Both the position numbers and the translations under genes were made by a program. 64,000 bases of DNA. Origin: Mumia sp. zg.B17 (GTDB lineage Bacteria; Actinomycetota; Actinomycetes; Propionibacteriales; Nocardioidaceae). Below, piece by piece: positions 17,233 through 25,316 of the stretch (position 1 is the stretch's first letter; every line of letters begins with the position of its first letter). The notes under the pieces were generated by a model. The model saw only the letters and a list, made by a program, of their open reading frames with translations. It was not told the origin of the DNA and searched no databases. The stretch lies in NCBI RefSeq assembly GCF_019550915.1, contig NZ_JAHWCI010000006.1, forward strand, positions 372,001 to 436,000, in the 5' to 3' direction.

Positions 17233-18056
17233 GGACACAGACGAGTGCCGAGACCGCAGCGGACCAGGGTCGGCGAGCGGTGGCCCGGAGCCTGGTGGCG
17301 TCGTGGGAACGCCAGCAGGAGGCCTACATCGCCCATCGGGAGACCCGCTTCGACCTGATGCTGGACCTCGTCGAGCGGCTGTCGCCGTCCGGTCCGGACC
17401 GACCCCGGATCCTCGACCTCGCCTGTGGGCCGGGGTCCCTGTCGGCGCGCGTCCTCGACCGGTTTCCTCACGCCGACGTGGTGGCTGTCGACCTCGACCC
17501 CCTCCTGCTGACCCTGGGACGGTTGGACCACGCCGACCGCGAGCGGCAGCCGACGTGGGTCCGCGCCGACCTGCGCGACCCCGGGTGGACCGGTCTGCTG
17601 CCCGTCGCGCCGTACGACGCGATCGTCTCCACCACCGCACTGCACTGGCTCACCGACGAGCAGCTGGCCACCCTCTACCGGCAGCTGTACGCGCTGCTCG
17701 TCCCTGACGGCCTGTTCCTCAACGGCGACTACCTGCCCGCCAGTCGACCGTGGGGCGCCATCGCGACCGTCGTGCGGGAGATCGGCGAGTCGCGCAAGGA
17801 CGCGGCGATCAGCGCCGGCGCCGACGACTGGGAGACCTGGTGGTCGGCCGTGCGCGCCACGCCTGAGCTCGCCGAGGAGGTGGCCGACCACGACGCGACG
17901 TTCGAGGGCACGACGCGCGGGGACGCGCCCAGCCTCGAGCTCCACGTCCGAGCGCTGCGCGACGGCGGCTTCGCCGAGGTCGAGCTGGTCTGGCACGACC
18001 TGACCGAAGGCCTGCTCTGTGCGCTGAAGACCGGCTCGTCGAGTCCGGCGCAATGA
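17229..18056 (+). CDS. Class I SAM-dependent methyltransferase in the nickel-type operon
   Basis: A 275-residue protein with a Rossmann methyltransferase core: motif I ILDLACGPGSLSARVL, acidic strand-2 residue VVAVDLDPLLL, and APYDAIVSTTALHWLTDEQ before motif III-like LVPDGLFLNGD. The ALHWL segment recalls trans-aconitate methyltransferase-like enzymes, but the substrate is not readable. It is coupled (ATGA) to the ABC ATPase gene and precedes the Nur-like regulator. A role in making or modifying a small metal ligand is inference only; chance operon membership is the alternative. Confidence 0.8.
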   Translation: MRTQTSAETAADQGRRAVARSLVASWERQQEAYIAHRETRFDLMLDLVERLSPSGPDRPRILDLACGPGSLSARVLDRFPHADVVAVDLDPLLLTLGRLDHADRERQPTWVRADLRDPGWTGLLPVAPYDAIVSTTALHWLTDEQLATLYRQLYALLVPDGLFLNGDYLPASRPWGAIATVVREIGESRKDAAISAGADDWETWWSAVRATPELAEEVADHDATFEGTTRGDAPSLELHVRALRDGGFAEVELVWHDLTEGLLCALKTGSSSPAQ

Positions 18057-18121
18057 GTCCTGCTCAAGGCAGTCTGGGCGGACTACTGGCTAGGGAATAC
18101 TGACCCGCGGGAGGTGGGCTC

Positions 18122-18628
18122 ATGGCGGACACGTCGGGACCGGGCACCGGATGGCAGGCCGTGCTGCGGGCAGAGGGCTACCGGCTGACCCCTCAGCGCG
18201 AGCTCGTCCTCCGCGCCGTCGAGCGCCTGGGGCACGCGACCGTGGAGGAGGTCCATCAGGACGTCGTGCGCCAGCACGCGTCGGTGAACATCTCGACGGT
18301 CTACCGGACGCTCGCCCTGCTGGACGAGTTCGGTCTGATCCGCCAGGTCTACCTGACCGACCGCACACCGGTGTACCACTCCACATCGGTCCCGTCGCAC
18401 GTGCACCTGTCCTGCACCGGTTGCGGTCAGGTCATCGACGCAGACCCCGACGACTTCACGCCGCTGGCCGCCACCCTCGTCCGCAAGCACGGGTTCGCCC
18501 CGCACGTGGACCGGCTGGTGCTCTCCGGGCTCTGCGCCGACTGCCGCCGCCGTGAGTCCGACGCCGACCCCGGACCTACAGGTGGTCAGGAACGGTCAGC
18601 GCGTCCGGGTCCGACCGTGGAGGGATGA
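18122..18628 (+). CDS. nur: Fur-family metalloregulator, probably Nur (nickel)
   Basis: A 168-residue Fur-fold repressor: winged helix with RLTPQRELVLRAV and NISTVYRTLALLDEFGLI, then the metal-binding dimer domain with PSHVHLSCTGCGQVID and, later, LVLSGLCADCRR. The two CxxC pairs would form the structural zinc site, and His residues in TPVYHSTSVPSHVH the sensory site. Placement beside a NikABCDE-type operon that carries a Nur-type box upstream makes Nur the best guess. Zur or Fur cannot be excluded from sequence alone. Its 3' end overlaps the converging gene by ~50 bp. Confidence 0.82.
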   Translation: MADTSGPGTGWQAVLRAEGYRLTPQRELVLRAVERLGHATVEEVHQDVVRQHASVNISTVYRTLALLDEFGLIRQVYLTDRTPVYHSTSVPSHVHLSCTGCGQVIDADPDDFTPLAATLVRKHGFAPHVDRLVLSGLCADCRRRESDADPGPTGGQERSARPGPTVEG

Positions 18629-18971
18629 AGGAGAGCGCCGTCTGGACGAGTGCGGCGCGGGCCTTCAGGAGGGCCTTCCGACGGATGCCGCGCACGTCAC
18701 CGAGTCTCTCCTCGACCGCAGCCGCGATCTGCTCCTCGGTGAACGAGGGCCGTGTGCCGACCTCGACCTCGACGTCGGGCAGGCTCACGAGGACCGGCAG
18801 GAGCTGGTCACCGATCCCGCTCATCAGCTGATAGCGCTCGTAGCGAGAAAGACCCTCCCACGCCTCGTCGACGTCGCGCCGGCCCTTGCGCACGTCCTTG
18901 TCCTGCGACGCCATCACGGCCTTCGCGACGCCCGTGACCGCTGCCGACAGCTCGTGCTCGGTGAACCTCAT
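18576..18971 (-). CDS. Conserved actinobacterial protein of unknown function
   Basis: A 131-residue soluble, charged, mostly helical protein starting MRFTEHELSAAVTGVAKAV, with a repeated-looking helix pattern (RYERYQLMSGIGDQLLPVL, FTEEQIAAAVEERL). I recall similar uncharacterised proteins in many actinobacteria but no function. No catalytic motif, signal peptide or TM is visible. It converges with and overlaps the Fur-family gene, so both 3' ends share sequence. A weak GGAG precedes the ATG at 18971. Confidence 0.7.
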   Translation of the reverse strand: MRFTEHELSAAVTGVAKAVMASQDKDVRKGRRDVDEAWEGLSRYERYQLMSGIGDQLLPVLVSLPDVEVEVGTRPSFTEEQIAAAVEERLGDVRGIRRKALLKARAALVQTALSFIPPRSDPDALTVPDHL

Positions 18972-19017
18972 GCTCCGATCATGCCGGGCGTCGACCGACG
19001 CCCGGCGACCGCTCCCC

Positions 19018-19182
19018 TCAGCGACGACGGAGACGGCTGAGCCAGCCGCCTGAGCGGTCCTCGGCGGGATGACCCGAGCACCACTGGGCTGCAGGGACGC
19101 CTGCCTTCACCTGGGCGACGTGCTGACCACAGCCCGCCCACGTCGTCTTTCCGCAGGTGCGGCAGGTGGTGCTTCGACACAT
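19018..19182 (-). CDS. Small zinc-ribbon-like protein (54 aa)
   Basis: Read on the minus strand from ATG 19182 behind AAAGGAG: a 54-residue protein with Cys pairs MCRSTTCRTCGKTTWAGCGQ, then HVAQVKAGVPAAQWCSGH, and a basic tail ending in Arg residues. The CxxC, the following WAGCGQH and the late CSGH could ligate zinc. Similar short CxxC proteins are widespread in actinobacteria and uncharacterised. It is too short for usual ORF cut-offs; the ribosome site and Cys/His pattern support it. Confidence 0.7.
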   Translation of the reverse strand: MCRSTTCRTCGKTTWAGCGQHVAQVKAGVPAAQWCSGHPAEDRSGGWLSRLRRR

Positions 19183-19253
19183 GGTGGTTCTCCTTTGTTC
19201 GGTTCAACGTCGGGGCACAGGGGGTGGAACGGGATGAGGGTTGGCGTGCCGGC

Positions 19254-20093
19254 TCACACCAGCGCGGGGAGTGCTCGAGCGGCGGTGTAGGCCGCAACGG
19301 CGAGCACAAGCACGGTGAAGGCTCCTTGCAACCGCGCAGTGCCGGCCCCCGCGGCCAGTCGGACGCCGAGCACGGCGGCGATCACGGAGACCGCCGTCAG
19401 CAGGAGCACCGGCCCCCAGTCGGGTGCGCTGCCGCTGCCGGTGCGGACCATGAGCGCCGCGACGCTGGTGACGGTGATCGCGACCAGCGAGGTGCCGGCA
19501 GCGAGGTCGATGGGCAGGCCCAGGGCCAGCACCAGGGCGGGCACGACGAGGAACCCGCCGCCGACGCCCAGGAGCCCGGTCACGAACCCGACGAGCGTGG
19601 CGGTGGTCAGCACCATGAGCGCCTGCGGACACCGGCAGACGAACGTGGGGCTGATGCTGATGATCGGGTCGTCGATACCCAGGCCGGAACGATGCCGGGG
19701 TGAGGTCGTACGGCCGCGCCACGAGCGCACCAGGCGCCACGCCATGAGGCCGCCGACCAGGAGCAGAAGCGCCGCGAACGCGGCCAGCAGCACGTCCTGC
19801 GACACGGACGACGACAGCGTCGCCCCGGCCGCGGCGCCTCCCGTGCCGACCGCTCCGAAGACGATGCCGCGGCCGAGGAGCACGTTGCCTGCTCGGTGAG
19901 CGGCGACCGCCGCGATCAGCGACGTGACAGTCACGACGACGAGCGCTCCGGTCATGGCCTGCGTCGTGGACTGGTCGAGCAGGTAGACGAGGACCGGGAC
20001 GGCGAGGATCGACCCACCGCCACCGAGCGCTCCGAGCGACAGGCCGATCACCGTGCCGGCACAGACCGCGACGGCGACGAGGGCGAGCGACAT
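19254..20093 (-). CDS. TauE/SafE-family sulfur-compound/anion permease
   Basis: A 279-residue membrane protein with the two-repeat TauE/SafE fold. The N-terminal half has VIGLSLGALGGGGSILAVPVLVYLL and the second half VGFVTGLLGVGGGFLVVPALVL, the paired glycine motifs of the family, with about eight TMs and a charged central loop. One base separates its ATG from the stop of the persulfide dioxygenase gene, so the two are co-translated. In cst-type operons such proteins export sulfite or similar oxidised sulfur, which fits here. Confidence 0.88.
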   Translation of the reverse strand: MSLALVAVAVCAGTVIGLSLGALGGGGSILAVPVLVYLLDQSTTQAMTGALVVVTVTSLIAAVAAHRAGNVLLGRGIVFGAVGTGGAAAGATLSSSVSQDVLLAAFAALLLLVGGLMAWRLVRSWRGRTTSPRHRSGLGIDDPIISISPTFVCRCPQALMVLTTATLVGFVTGLLGVGGGFLVVPALVLALGLPIDLAAGTSLVAITVTSVAALMVRTGSGSAPDWGPVLLLTAVSVIAAVLGVRLAAGAGTARLQGAFTVLVLAVAAYTAARALPALV

Positions 20094-20094
20094 C

Positions 20095-21495
20095 TCAGGC
20101 CGGGGTGCTGACGGTCTCGTCCGCCGTGCGGACCAGCGGCAGACCTGCCTGCTCGGCGTGGTCGAACGCGTCGTCGATCGCGACCAGGTCTCTCCCGGCC
20201 GCGGCGAGGAACGAGGCGGCGACGGACGCCCGGTAGCCGCCGGCGCAGTGCACCCACACCTCGCCCGCCGGGACCTCCTGGACTCGGCGTGGCAGCTCGT
20301 GGATCGCGAGGTTCACGGAGCCCTGGATCGCGGACTCGGCATGCTCCTCGGCGCGACGGACGTCAAGGACGACGACCTCGCGGTGGTGGCGCACCTGTGC
20401 CAGGTCGGCGAACGTCGCGACGGGGAAGCGGCCCAGCTCGCCGGTCGTCCAGTCCCGAGGTCCGCCGGTCGCCTGCGCGGCAGGGCGGTCGATGCCGATG
20501 CGGACGAGGTCGCGTTGCGCCTCCGCGACGTCGTCGGCGGTCTCCCCGAGCAAGGTCACCGGTGTCCCCCACTCGATCAGCCAGCCGACGTAGGTGGCGA
20601 AGGCGCCGTCCAGGCCGATGTTGAGGGTGCCGGGGGCGTGCCCCGCCGCGAAGGCCTTGCGGTTGCGCAGGTCGATCACCCACTCGCCGGCCTCGATGCG
20701 TCGCCGCAGCTCGGTGGCATCGGCCTCCTGCACCGGAGAGAGGTCGGGCGCGGAAGGCCCCGCGGCGTTGGCCGGGCCCATGTGGACGTAGTACGCGGGC
20801 CAGTCCCCGAGACCGTCCAGGAGCTCGCGGACGTACGTCTCCTCGTCCTGGGTGAGCACCGGGTTGGACCGGCGCTCCTGCCCGATCGTCGAGGTGGTCG
20901 CGTCGGACTGGGTCGCCGCGCAGAACGACCCGAACCCGTGGGTGGGAAAGACCTCGGCGTCGTCGGGGAGCTCGGTGGCCAGCTTGCGGGCCGACGCGTG
21001 CTGGTGGCGCACCAGGGTGTCGGTGTGCGCCTCACCCAGCAGGTCGGGGCGGCCGGTGGCGCCGTACAGCAGGGAGCCTCCGGTGAACACGCCGTAGGGC
21101 TGCTCACCGTGGTCGCCGACGGACGAGAGGGCGTACGAGAGGTGCGTGAAGGTGTGGCCGGGGGTAGCGATGGCGCGCACCGTCATCCGAGAGCCGATGG
21201 ACACCGTCTCCCCCGCCGCGACCGGGGTGCGCTCGAAGGAGACGTCGTCCTCGCGGTTGACGAGGTACGCCGCGCCGGTCGCCTGGGCCAAGTCCAGTCC
21301 ACCGGTGACGTAGTCGTTGTGGAGGTGCGTCTCGAAGACGTGGGTGAGCCGGACTCCGTCGGCCTCGAGCACGTCGAGCACCCGGTCGATGTCTCGCTGG
21401 GGGTCGACCACGAAGGCGACCTCGCCGTCGTGCACGACATAGGTGCGGTCACCCAGCGACGGCGTCTCCAGGGTGCGAACCGTCAGATCGGTCAT
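20095..21495 (-). CDS. Persulfide dioxygenase - rhodanese fusion (CstB/Blh-like)
   Basis: A 466-residue protein. Residues ~1-240 are an MBL-fold persulfide dioxygenase: ETHLHNDYVTGG supplies the metal ligands, followed by ATPGHTFTHLSY and PTHGFGSFC. Residues ~270-355 are a rhodanese domain lacking the catalytic Cys (WVIDLRNRKAFAAGH, TPVTLLGE). Residues ~370-455 are a second rhodanese with an active-site loop WVHCAGGYRAS. This matches CstB-type enzymes, which oxidise low-molecular-weight persulfides to sulfite and pass on sulfur. It is divergent from the CstR-like regulator across two matching operators. Confidence 0.9.
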   Translation of the reverse strand: MTDLTVRTLETPSLGDRTYVVHDGEVAFVVDPQRDIDRVLDVLEADGVRLTHVFETHLHNDYVTGGLDLAQATGAAYLVNREDDVSFERTPVAAGETVSIGSRMTVRAIATPGHTFTHLSYALSSVGDHGEQPYGVFTGGSLLYGATGRPDLLGEAHTDTLVRHQHASARKLATELPDDAEVFPTHGFGSFCAATQSDATTSTIGQERRSNPVLTQDEETYVRELLDGLGDWPAYYVHMGPANAAGPSAPDLSPVQEADATELRRRIEAGEWVIDLRNRKAFAAGHAPGTLNIGLDGAFATYVGWLIEWGTPVTLLGETADDVAEAQRDLVRIGIDRPAAQATGGPRDWTTGELGRFPVATFADLAQVRHHREVVVLDVRRAEEHAESAIQGSVNLAIHELPRRVQEVPAGEVWVHCAGGYRASVAASFLAAAGRDLVAIDDAFDHAEQAGLPLVRTADETVSTPA

Positions 21496-21534
21496 CGGCG
21501 GCGTTCTCCTCTCGCGGACCGGCGCCCGCTCAGC

Positions 21535-21550
21535 ATCCCCCCGGGGGGTT
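21535..21550. promoter_or_regulatory. CsoR/CstR-type operator 1
   Basis: ATCCCCCCGGGGGGTT, a near-perfect palindrome of the C-run/G-run type bound by CsoR-family repressors (consensus like ATACCCC-N-GGGGTAT). It lies 40 bp before the persulfide dioxygenase start, in the shared divergent promoter. Confidence 0.8.
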
Positions 21551-21569
21551 ATGATGAGGACGGTAACAC

Positions 21570-21585
21570 ATCCCCCCAGGGGGTT
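21570..21585. promoter_or_regulatory. CsoR/CstR-type operator 2
   Basis: ATCCCCCCAGGGGGTT, identical to operator 1 except for one base, centred 35 bp away and 45 bp before the regulator's ATG. Two sites in one divergent region suggest autoregulation and repression of the persulfide operon by the same protein. Confidence 0.8.
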
Positions 21586-21629
21586 GTAGGATTGAGGAGA
21601 CCGCGTCCCCGAGCCACGGGAGAACCACC

Positions 21630-21896
21630 ATGGATCTCGACCCCACCGACATCAAGGCGGTCATCACGCGCATGAAGCGCGCCAACGGTCACCTGGCAAG
21701 CGTCATCCGGATGATGGAGGAGGGCTCGGACTGCGAGTCGGTCCTCACCCAGCTCGCGGCTGTCAACAAGGCGCTCTCGCGTGCCGGCTACGCCATCGTC
21801 GCGACCGGACTCCAGCAGTGCCTCACCGAAGGCGGTGACGGCCTCGCCGACGACGAGGTCAAGAAGATGGAGAAGCTCTTCCTCGCCCTGGCGTGA
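21630..21896 (+). CDS. CsoR/RcnR-family repressor, persulfide-sensing CstR type
   Basis: An 88-residue four-helix regulator: RMKRANGHLASVIRMMEEGSDC, then LTQLAAVNKALSRAGYAIV and TGLQQC. Cys35 and Cys64 are in the positions of the conserved CsoR pair, but the copper-ligand His that sits a few residues before the second Cys is replaced (ATGLQQC). Cys-Cys without His is the pattern of CstR, which senses persulfides by disulfide or polysulfide bridging. The persulfide dioxygenase neighbour and two C/G-run operators agree. A copper role is unlikely. Confidence 0.87.
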   Translation: MDLDPTDIKAVITRMKRANGHLASVIRMMEEGSDCESVLTQLAAVNKALSRAGYAIVATGLQQCLTEGGDGLADDEVKKMEKLFLALA

Positions 21897-21924
21897 GCGC
21901 GGACGGCCTCGGCGTCGGTCCGGG

Positions 21925-23241
21925 TCATCGCTCCGACGCGACGGCCGTCTTCCGGTCACCCGGCACGCGGGTGATGAGGGTGAGCGCCACGGCGACCAGC
22001 GCGATGATGCCGATCGTCGTGTAGCCGAGCGTGTAGTCGGGCTCGCCGGTGTCACCGAGCAGGGCGGAGATGACGATCGGACCGATCACGCCGCCCAGGC
22101 TCCAGCCGATGAGCATGAGGCCGTAGATCGCCCCCGCGTACCTCACCCCGAAGTAGTCACCGGCCGTGGCCGGCATGGTGCCGAACCCGCCGCCGTAGCA
22201 GAGGTAGACGACCGCGGCGAGGGCGAACCACAGGGCTGCGTTGCTCGCGTGCGGCAGGACGATGAGGCACACGCCCTGGAGCGCGAGCATGGCGGCGAAC
22301 GCCGGCATCCGTCCGACGTAGTCGGAGGCGGCTGCCCAGACGATGCGACCACCTCCGTTGAAGATCGCCAGCACACCGACGACTGTCGCCGCACCCGCCG
22401 AGCTGTAGCCGGCGATCCCCTCGGCGCTGCCCGCGGCCTGCGAGATCAGTGCGATGCCCGCCGTGACGTTGAGGGTCAGGATGGCGGTGAGCAGATACCA
22501 CTGCGGCGTCCGCAGCGCCTCCTTCTCGGTGTACTCCTTGGCCGTCGGACCGGCCGCTCCTGCGGTCGCCGTCTCGTACCCGGGGACCGAGTAGCCCTGC
22601 GGCGGGTTGCGGAACAACGACGCGCCCGCGAGCGACATCACCAGGTAGGCCAGACCGAGCCAGAGGAACGCCTTGGACGGCTGGCTCTCGTCCTGGCCGA
22701 TGAGCCACCGGGCGACGGGGGACGTCAGGACGGCCCCGAAGCCGAAGCCCCCGACCGCCAGACCGGTGATGAGGCCCTTCTTGTCGGGGAACCACTTCTG
22801 AAGCATGGCGATCGGGACGATGTAGGCGACGCCGAGCCCGAAACCGCTGATGACGCCGTAACCGAGAATCAGCAGCCACAGGTCCTCGGACCCCCGGGTG
22901 AACGACGCGATCACGATGCCGACCGCGTAGATGACGCCGCCCGCCAGGGCGACGACGCGCGGGCCGCGCTTGTCCTGCACCCGACCACCCGTATAGCTGC
23001 CGATGAAGATCATCGCGATCGTCACCGTGAACGGCAGCGATGCCTCGACCTTCGTCAGCTGCCACGGCTCGGCGTCCTGGTAGGCCTTCGCGAACACCGA
23101 CCAGGCATAGACGGCGCCGATGGAGAACTGGAGCAGAAGGCCACCGCCGACCAGCACCCACCGGTTCACCGAGCCACTGTCACGACGTCCCGGCGAAGCG
23201 GTGTCGTGGCGGCCGGTCGAGTCGCTCACGGAGTCGGTCAT
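21925..23241 (-). CDS. OFA-family MFS transporter (oxalate/formate-type antiporter)
   Basis: A 438-residue, 12-TM MFS protein starting after a strong AGGAGG site. Family signatures: LLLQFSIGAVYAWSVFAKAY in TM1, FIGSYTGGRVQDKRGPRVV after TM2-3, and AVLTSPVARWLIGQ mid-protein. Members exchange oxalate, formate or related carboxylates, or act as proton-coupled carriers. It lies 18 bp downstream of the formate dehydrogenase membrane subunit on the same strand, so formate or an associated anion is the natural substrate, though the family is broad. Confidence 0.86.
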   Translation of the reverse strand: MTDSVSDSTGRHDTASPGRRDSGSVNRWVLVGGGLLLQFSIGAVYAWSVFAKAYQDAEPWQLTKVEASLPFTVTIAMIFIGSYTGGRVQDKRGPRVVALAGGVIYAVGIVIASFTRGSEDLWLLILGYGVISGFGLGVAYIVPIAMLQKWFPDKKGLITGLAVGGFGFGAVLTSPVARWLIGQDESQPSKAFLWLGLAYLVMSLAGASLFRNPPQGYSVPGYETATAGAAGPTAKEYTEKEALRTPQWYLLTAILTLNVTAGIALISQAAGSAEGIAGYSSAGAATVVGVLAIFNGGGRIVWAAASDYVGRMPAFAAMLALQGVCLIVLPHASNAALWFALAAVVYLCYGGGFGTMPATAGDYFGVRYAGAIYGLMLIGWSLGGVIGPIVISALLGDTGEPDYTLGYTTIGIIALVAVALTLITRVPGDRKTAVASER

Positions 23242-23259
23242 CTGGGCCTCCTGGCTCGT

Positions 23260-24360
23260 TTACTGGTGGTAGCGCACGGGGCCCTGTCGCTCGAGGCGCT
23301 CGCGCTGGGGGACGACGGTGTACTTCGGGTCTCTCGCGGACTGCTGCCCTGCCTCGAACACCCCGAACCGGGTGCAGGCCGACCCCAGCATCAGCGCCGC
23401 TCCCGATGCCGCCGCGACGGCACGGCTGCGACCGGCCAGCAGCGTCCCGGCAGCACCAACCGCCGTCAGCGCCTTCGCCATCCGCATCAGGCGTCCTGCC
23501 TTGCCGTGGTGCAGAGGCTCCGCGGTCACACCCATCGACTTCTCCATCCGCTGCTCCATCCCCAGCTCGAGCAGCGCGCCGGCAGCGGCCATCCGCCGGA
23601 CCGGACCGGTCTCGTGGGTCGGAGCGGCGATCATCCCCAGCCCGGCCGCCGCAGCGCTGGCGGAACCGACGAAGACGAACGGGAGCTCCTTGTAGGCGCC
23701 GTGCCAGGACGGTGTCGCCGTGTCGGAGAGCAGGACCGCGGTGTACGCGGCGACCGGCGGCGCAAAGAGTGCCGCCATGAGTCCCGCGGGCCGGCCGAGC
23801 GCGGACGCCAGCGGGAGCGGCCCCGCGCTGCGGTAGCGGCCCGGCAGCAGACTGACGACCTCCGCGCCCGCGGCAGCGCCGGCGAAGGGCCCGTACATCG
23901 ACAGGATCCAGGTGCCGACCGACATCGGCGAGGTCAGCTTGGCGGTCCGGAGCATGTTCGCGAACCGTGAGGGCGTGCCGAGGTCGTGCACGAGCGCGGC
24001 CATCGAGAAGCCGAGCGCCCCGACCGCGGCCAGCCGGCCCGTACGCCGCAGCGCCGGCCTGCCGGTCAGGTCGGCGCCCGCGGCGATCAAGGAGGAGCCG
24101 GCGGCGAGGCCGCCGGCGAAGAGGTACGCCGGGATGTCGGCCTCCCACGGCGACGGCTTGACGATCGGCCGACCGTAGTAGGAGGTGAAGTCGGCCTCGG
24201 GCACCATGCTCTGCTCAGCACCCTTGCGGCGACGGCCCTTCTTGCGGCGTCCGCCCGCCGATCCGACGACCGCGTCCGTCTCGGCGGCGACGCCCACCAT
24301 GCCGTCGCGCGTGACCGCGTACTCCGGGGTGTCGCCTGTCCTCGTCTGCTCCTGGCTCAT
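23260..24360 (-). CDS. NrfD/PsrC-like membrane subunit of formate dehydrogenase
   Basis: A 366-residue protein. The first ~75 residues are charged and cytosolic (GGRRKKGRRRKGAEQ, then ADFTSYYGRPIVKPSPWEADIPAYLFAGGLAAG); about eight hydrophobic segments follow. The PxWxxxIPxYLFAGGLAAGS region is the NrfD/PsrC quinone-site area. It replaces the cytochrome b subunit of FdnI-type enzymes, so electrons would reach quinone without heme in this subunit. It overlaps the FeS gene by four bases (ATGA). It forms a complex with FdhA and FdhB. Confidence 0.88.
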   Translation of the reverse strand: MSQEQTRTGDTPEYAVTRDGMVGVAAETDAVVGSAGGRRKKGRRRKGAEQSMVPEADFTSYYGRPIVKPSPWEADIPAYLFAGGLAAGSSLIAAGADLTGRPALRRTGRLAAVGALGFSMAALVHDLGTPSRFANMLRTAKLTSPMSVGTWILSMYGPFAGAAAGAEVVSLLPGRYRSAGPLPLASALGRPAGLMAALFAPPVAAYTAVLLSDTATPSWHGAYKELPFVFVGSASAAAAGLGMIAAPTHETGPVRRMAAAGALLELGMEQRMEKSMGVTAEPLHHGKAGRLMRMAKALTAVGAAGTLLAGRSRAVAAASGAALMLGSACTRFGVFEAGQQSARDPKYTVVPQRERLERQGPVRYHQ

Positions 24361-25316
24361 CGCCGCCTCCCCAGGAACGACACCGCGGCGCCCGCGAGCA
24401 TCACGGCTGCCGCCGCCGAGGCCCGCCGGAACATGTGCGGCAGGTCGCGGGTCGTCACCACCGGGTCCGGTGGGAAGCCGTAGACCTCGGGCTCGTCGAG
24501 CAGGAGGAAGAAGGCACCCGCGCCACCGACTCCGTCGTCGGGGTCGTTGCCGTACAGACGCGCGTCCATGACGCCCGCGTCGTTCAGCTGGGCGACCCGG
24601 GTGTTCGCGCGCTCGCGCAGCTCCTCCACGTCGCCGAACTGGATGGACTGCGTCGGACACGCCTGGGCGCACGCCGGTGTCTGGCCGGCCTCGAGCCGGT
24701 CGTAGCAGAGCGTGCACTTCTGCGCGATGCCCACGTTCTTGGCCCCGTCGGGGCCCTTCCGGCGCTCGATGACGCCGTACGGGCAGGCGGGGACGCAGTA
24801 GCCGCACCCGTTGCAGATGTCGTCCTGCACCACCACCGTGCCGAACTCGGAGCGGAAGAGCGACCCCGTCGGACACACGTCCAGGCAGGCGGCGTGCGTG
24901 CAGTGCTTGCACACGTCCGACGACATCAGCCAGCGGAAGTCGGGCTTCTCGGCGCCGTCCGGCGGCTGTTCCTCGGGCGGGCTCGACGGCGCCATCACCG
25001 GCATGCCGAGGTCGACCGACTGACGGAGCCCGCTCTCCTGGTCACCGAGCCGTTTGGGCTGCTCGATGAACGCGACGTGCCGCCACTGGTTCGCGTTGAG
25101 CGAGTGGCTGTTGTCGTAGGACGAGCCGAGCATGTCGAAGTGGTCGGCGGGGACGTCGTTCCACTCCTTGCAGGCCACCTCGCAGGCCTTGCAGCCGATG
25201 CAGATGCTGGTGTCGGTGAAGAACCCCTTGCGCTTCGGGCGGTCCTCGCCGTACCCCGCCTCCTCCGAGGGATCGAGCGGCCCCCACAGGTCGTTCTCCC
25301 GGAACAGGCTCGTCAT
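24357..25316 (-). CDS. fdhB: Formate dehydrogenase iron-sulfur (beta) subunit
   Basis: A 319-residue ferredoxin-like subunit with four [4Fe-4S] Cys clusters: CIGCKACEVACKEW, CKHCTHAACLDVCPTGS, CNGCGYCVPACPYG and CTLCYDRLEAGQTPACAQACP. These arrange as in FdnH/HybA proteins and carry electrons from the catalytic subunit to the membrane subunit. A hydrophobic C-terminal segment (AAAAVMLAGAAVSFLGRRR) may anchor it. Start at ATG 25316 overlaps the FdhA stop; the end overlaps the NrfD-like gene. Symbol given by function. Confidence 0.92.
   Translation of the reverse strand: MTSLFRENDLWGPLDPSEEAGYGEDRPKRKGFFTDTSICIGCKACEVACKEWNDVPADHFDMLGSSYDNSHSLNANQWRHVAFIEQPKRLGDQESGLRQSVDLGMPVMAPSSPPEEQPPDGAEKPDFRWLMSSDVCKHCTHAACLDVCPTGSLFRSEFGTVVVQDDICNGCGYCVPACPYGVIERRKGPDGAKNVGIAQKCTLCYDRLEAGQTPACAQACPTQSIQFGDVEELRERANTRVAQLNDAGVMDARLYGNDPDDGVGGAGAFFLLLDEPEVYGFPPDPVVTTRDLPHMFRRASAAAAVMLAGAAVSFLGRRR

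Noticed and set aside
11906-18056. Operon as an oligopeptide importer
   Set aside because: Not excluded, but the Nur-type box and Fur-family neighbour favour nickel; kept as the alternative.
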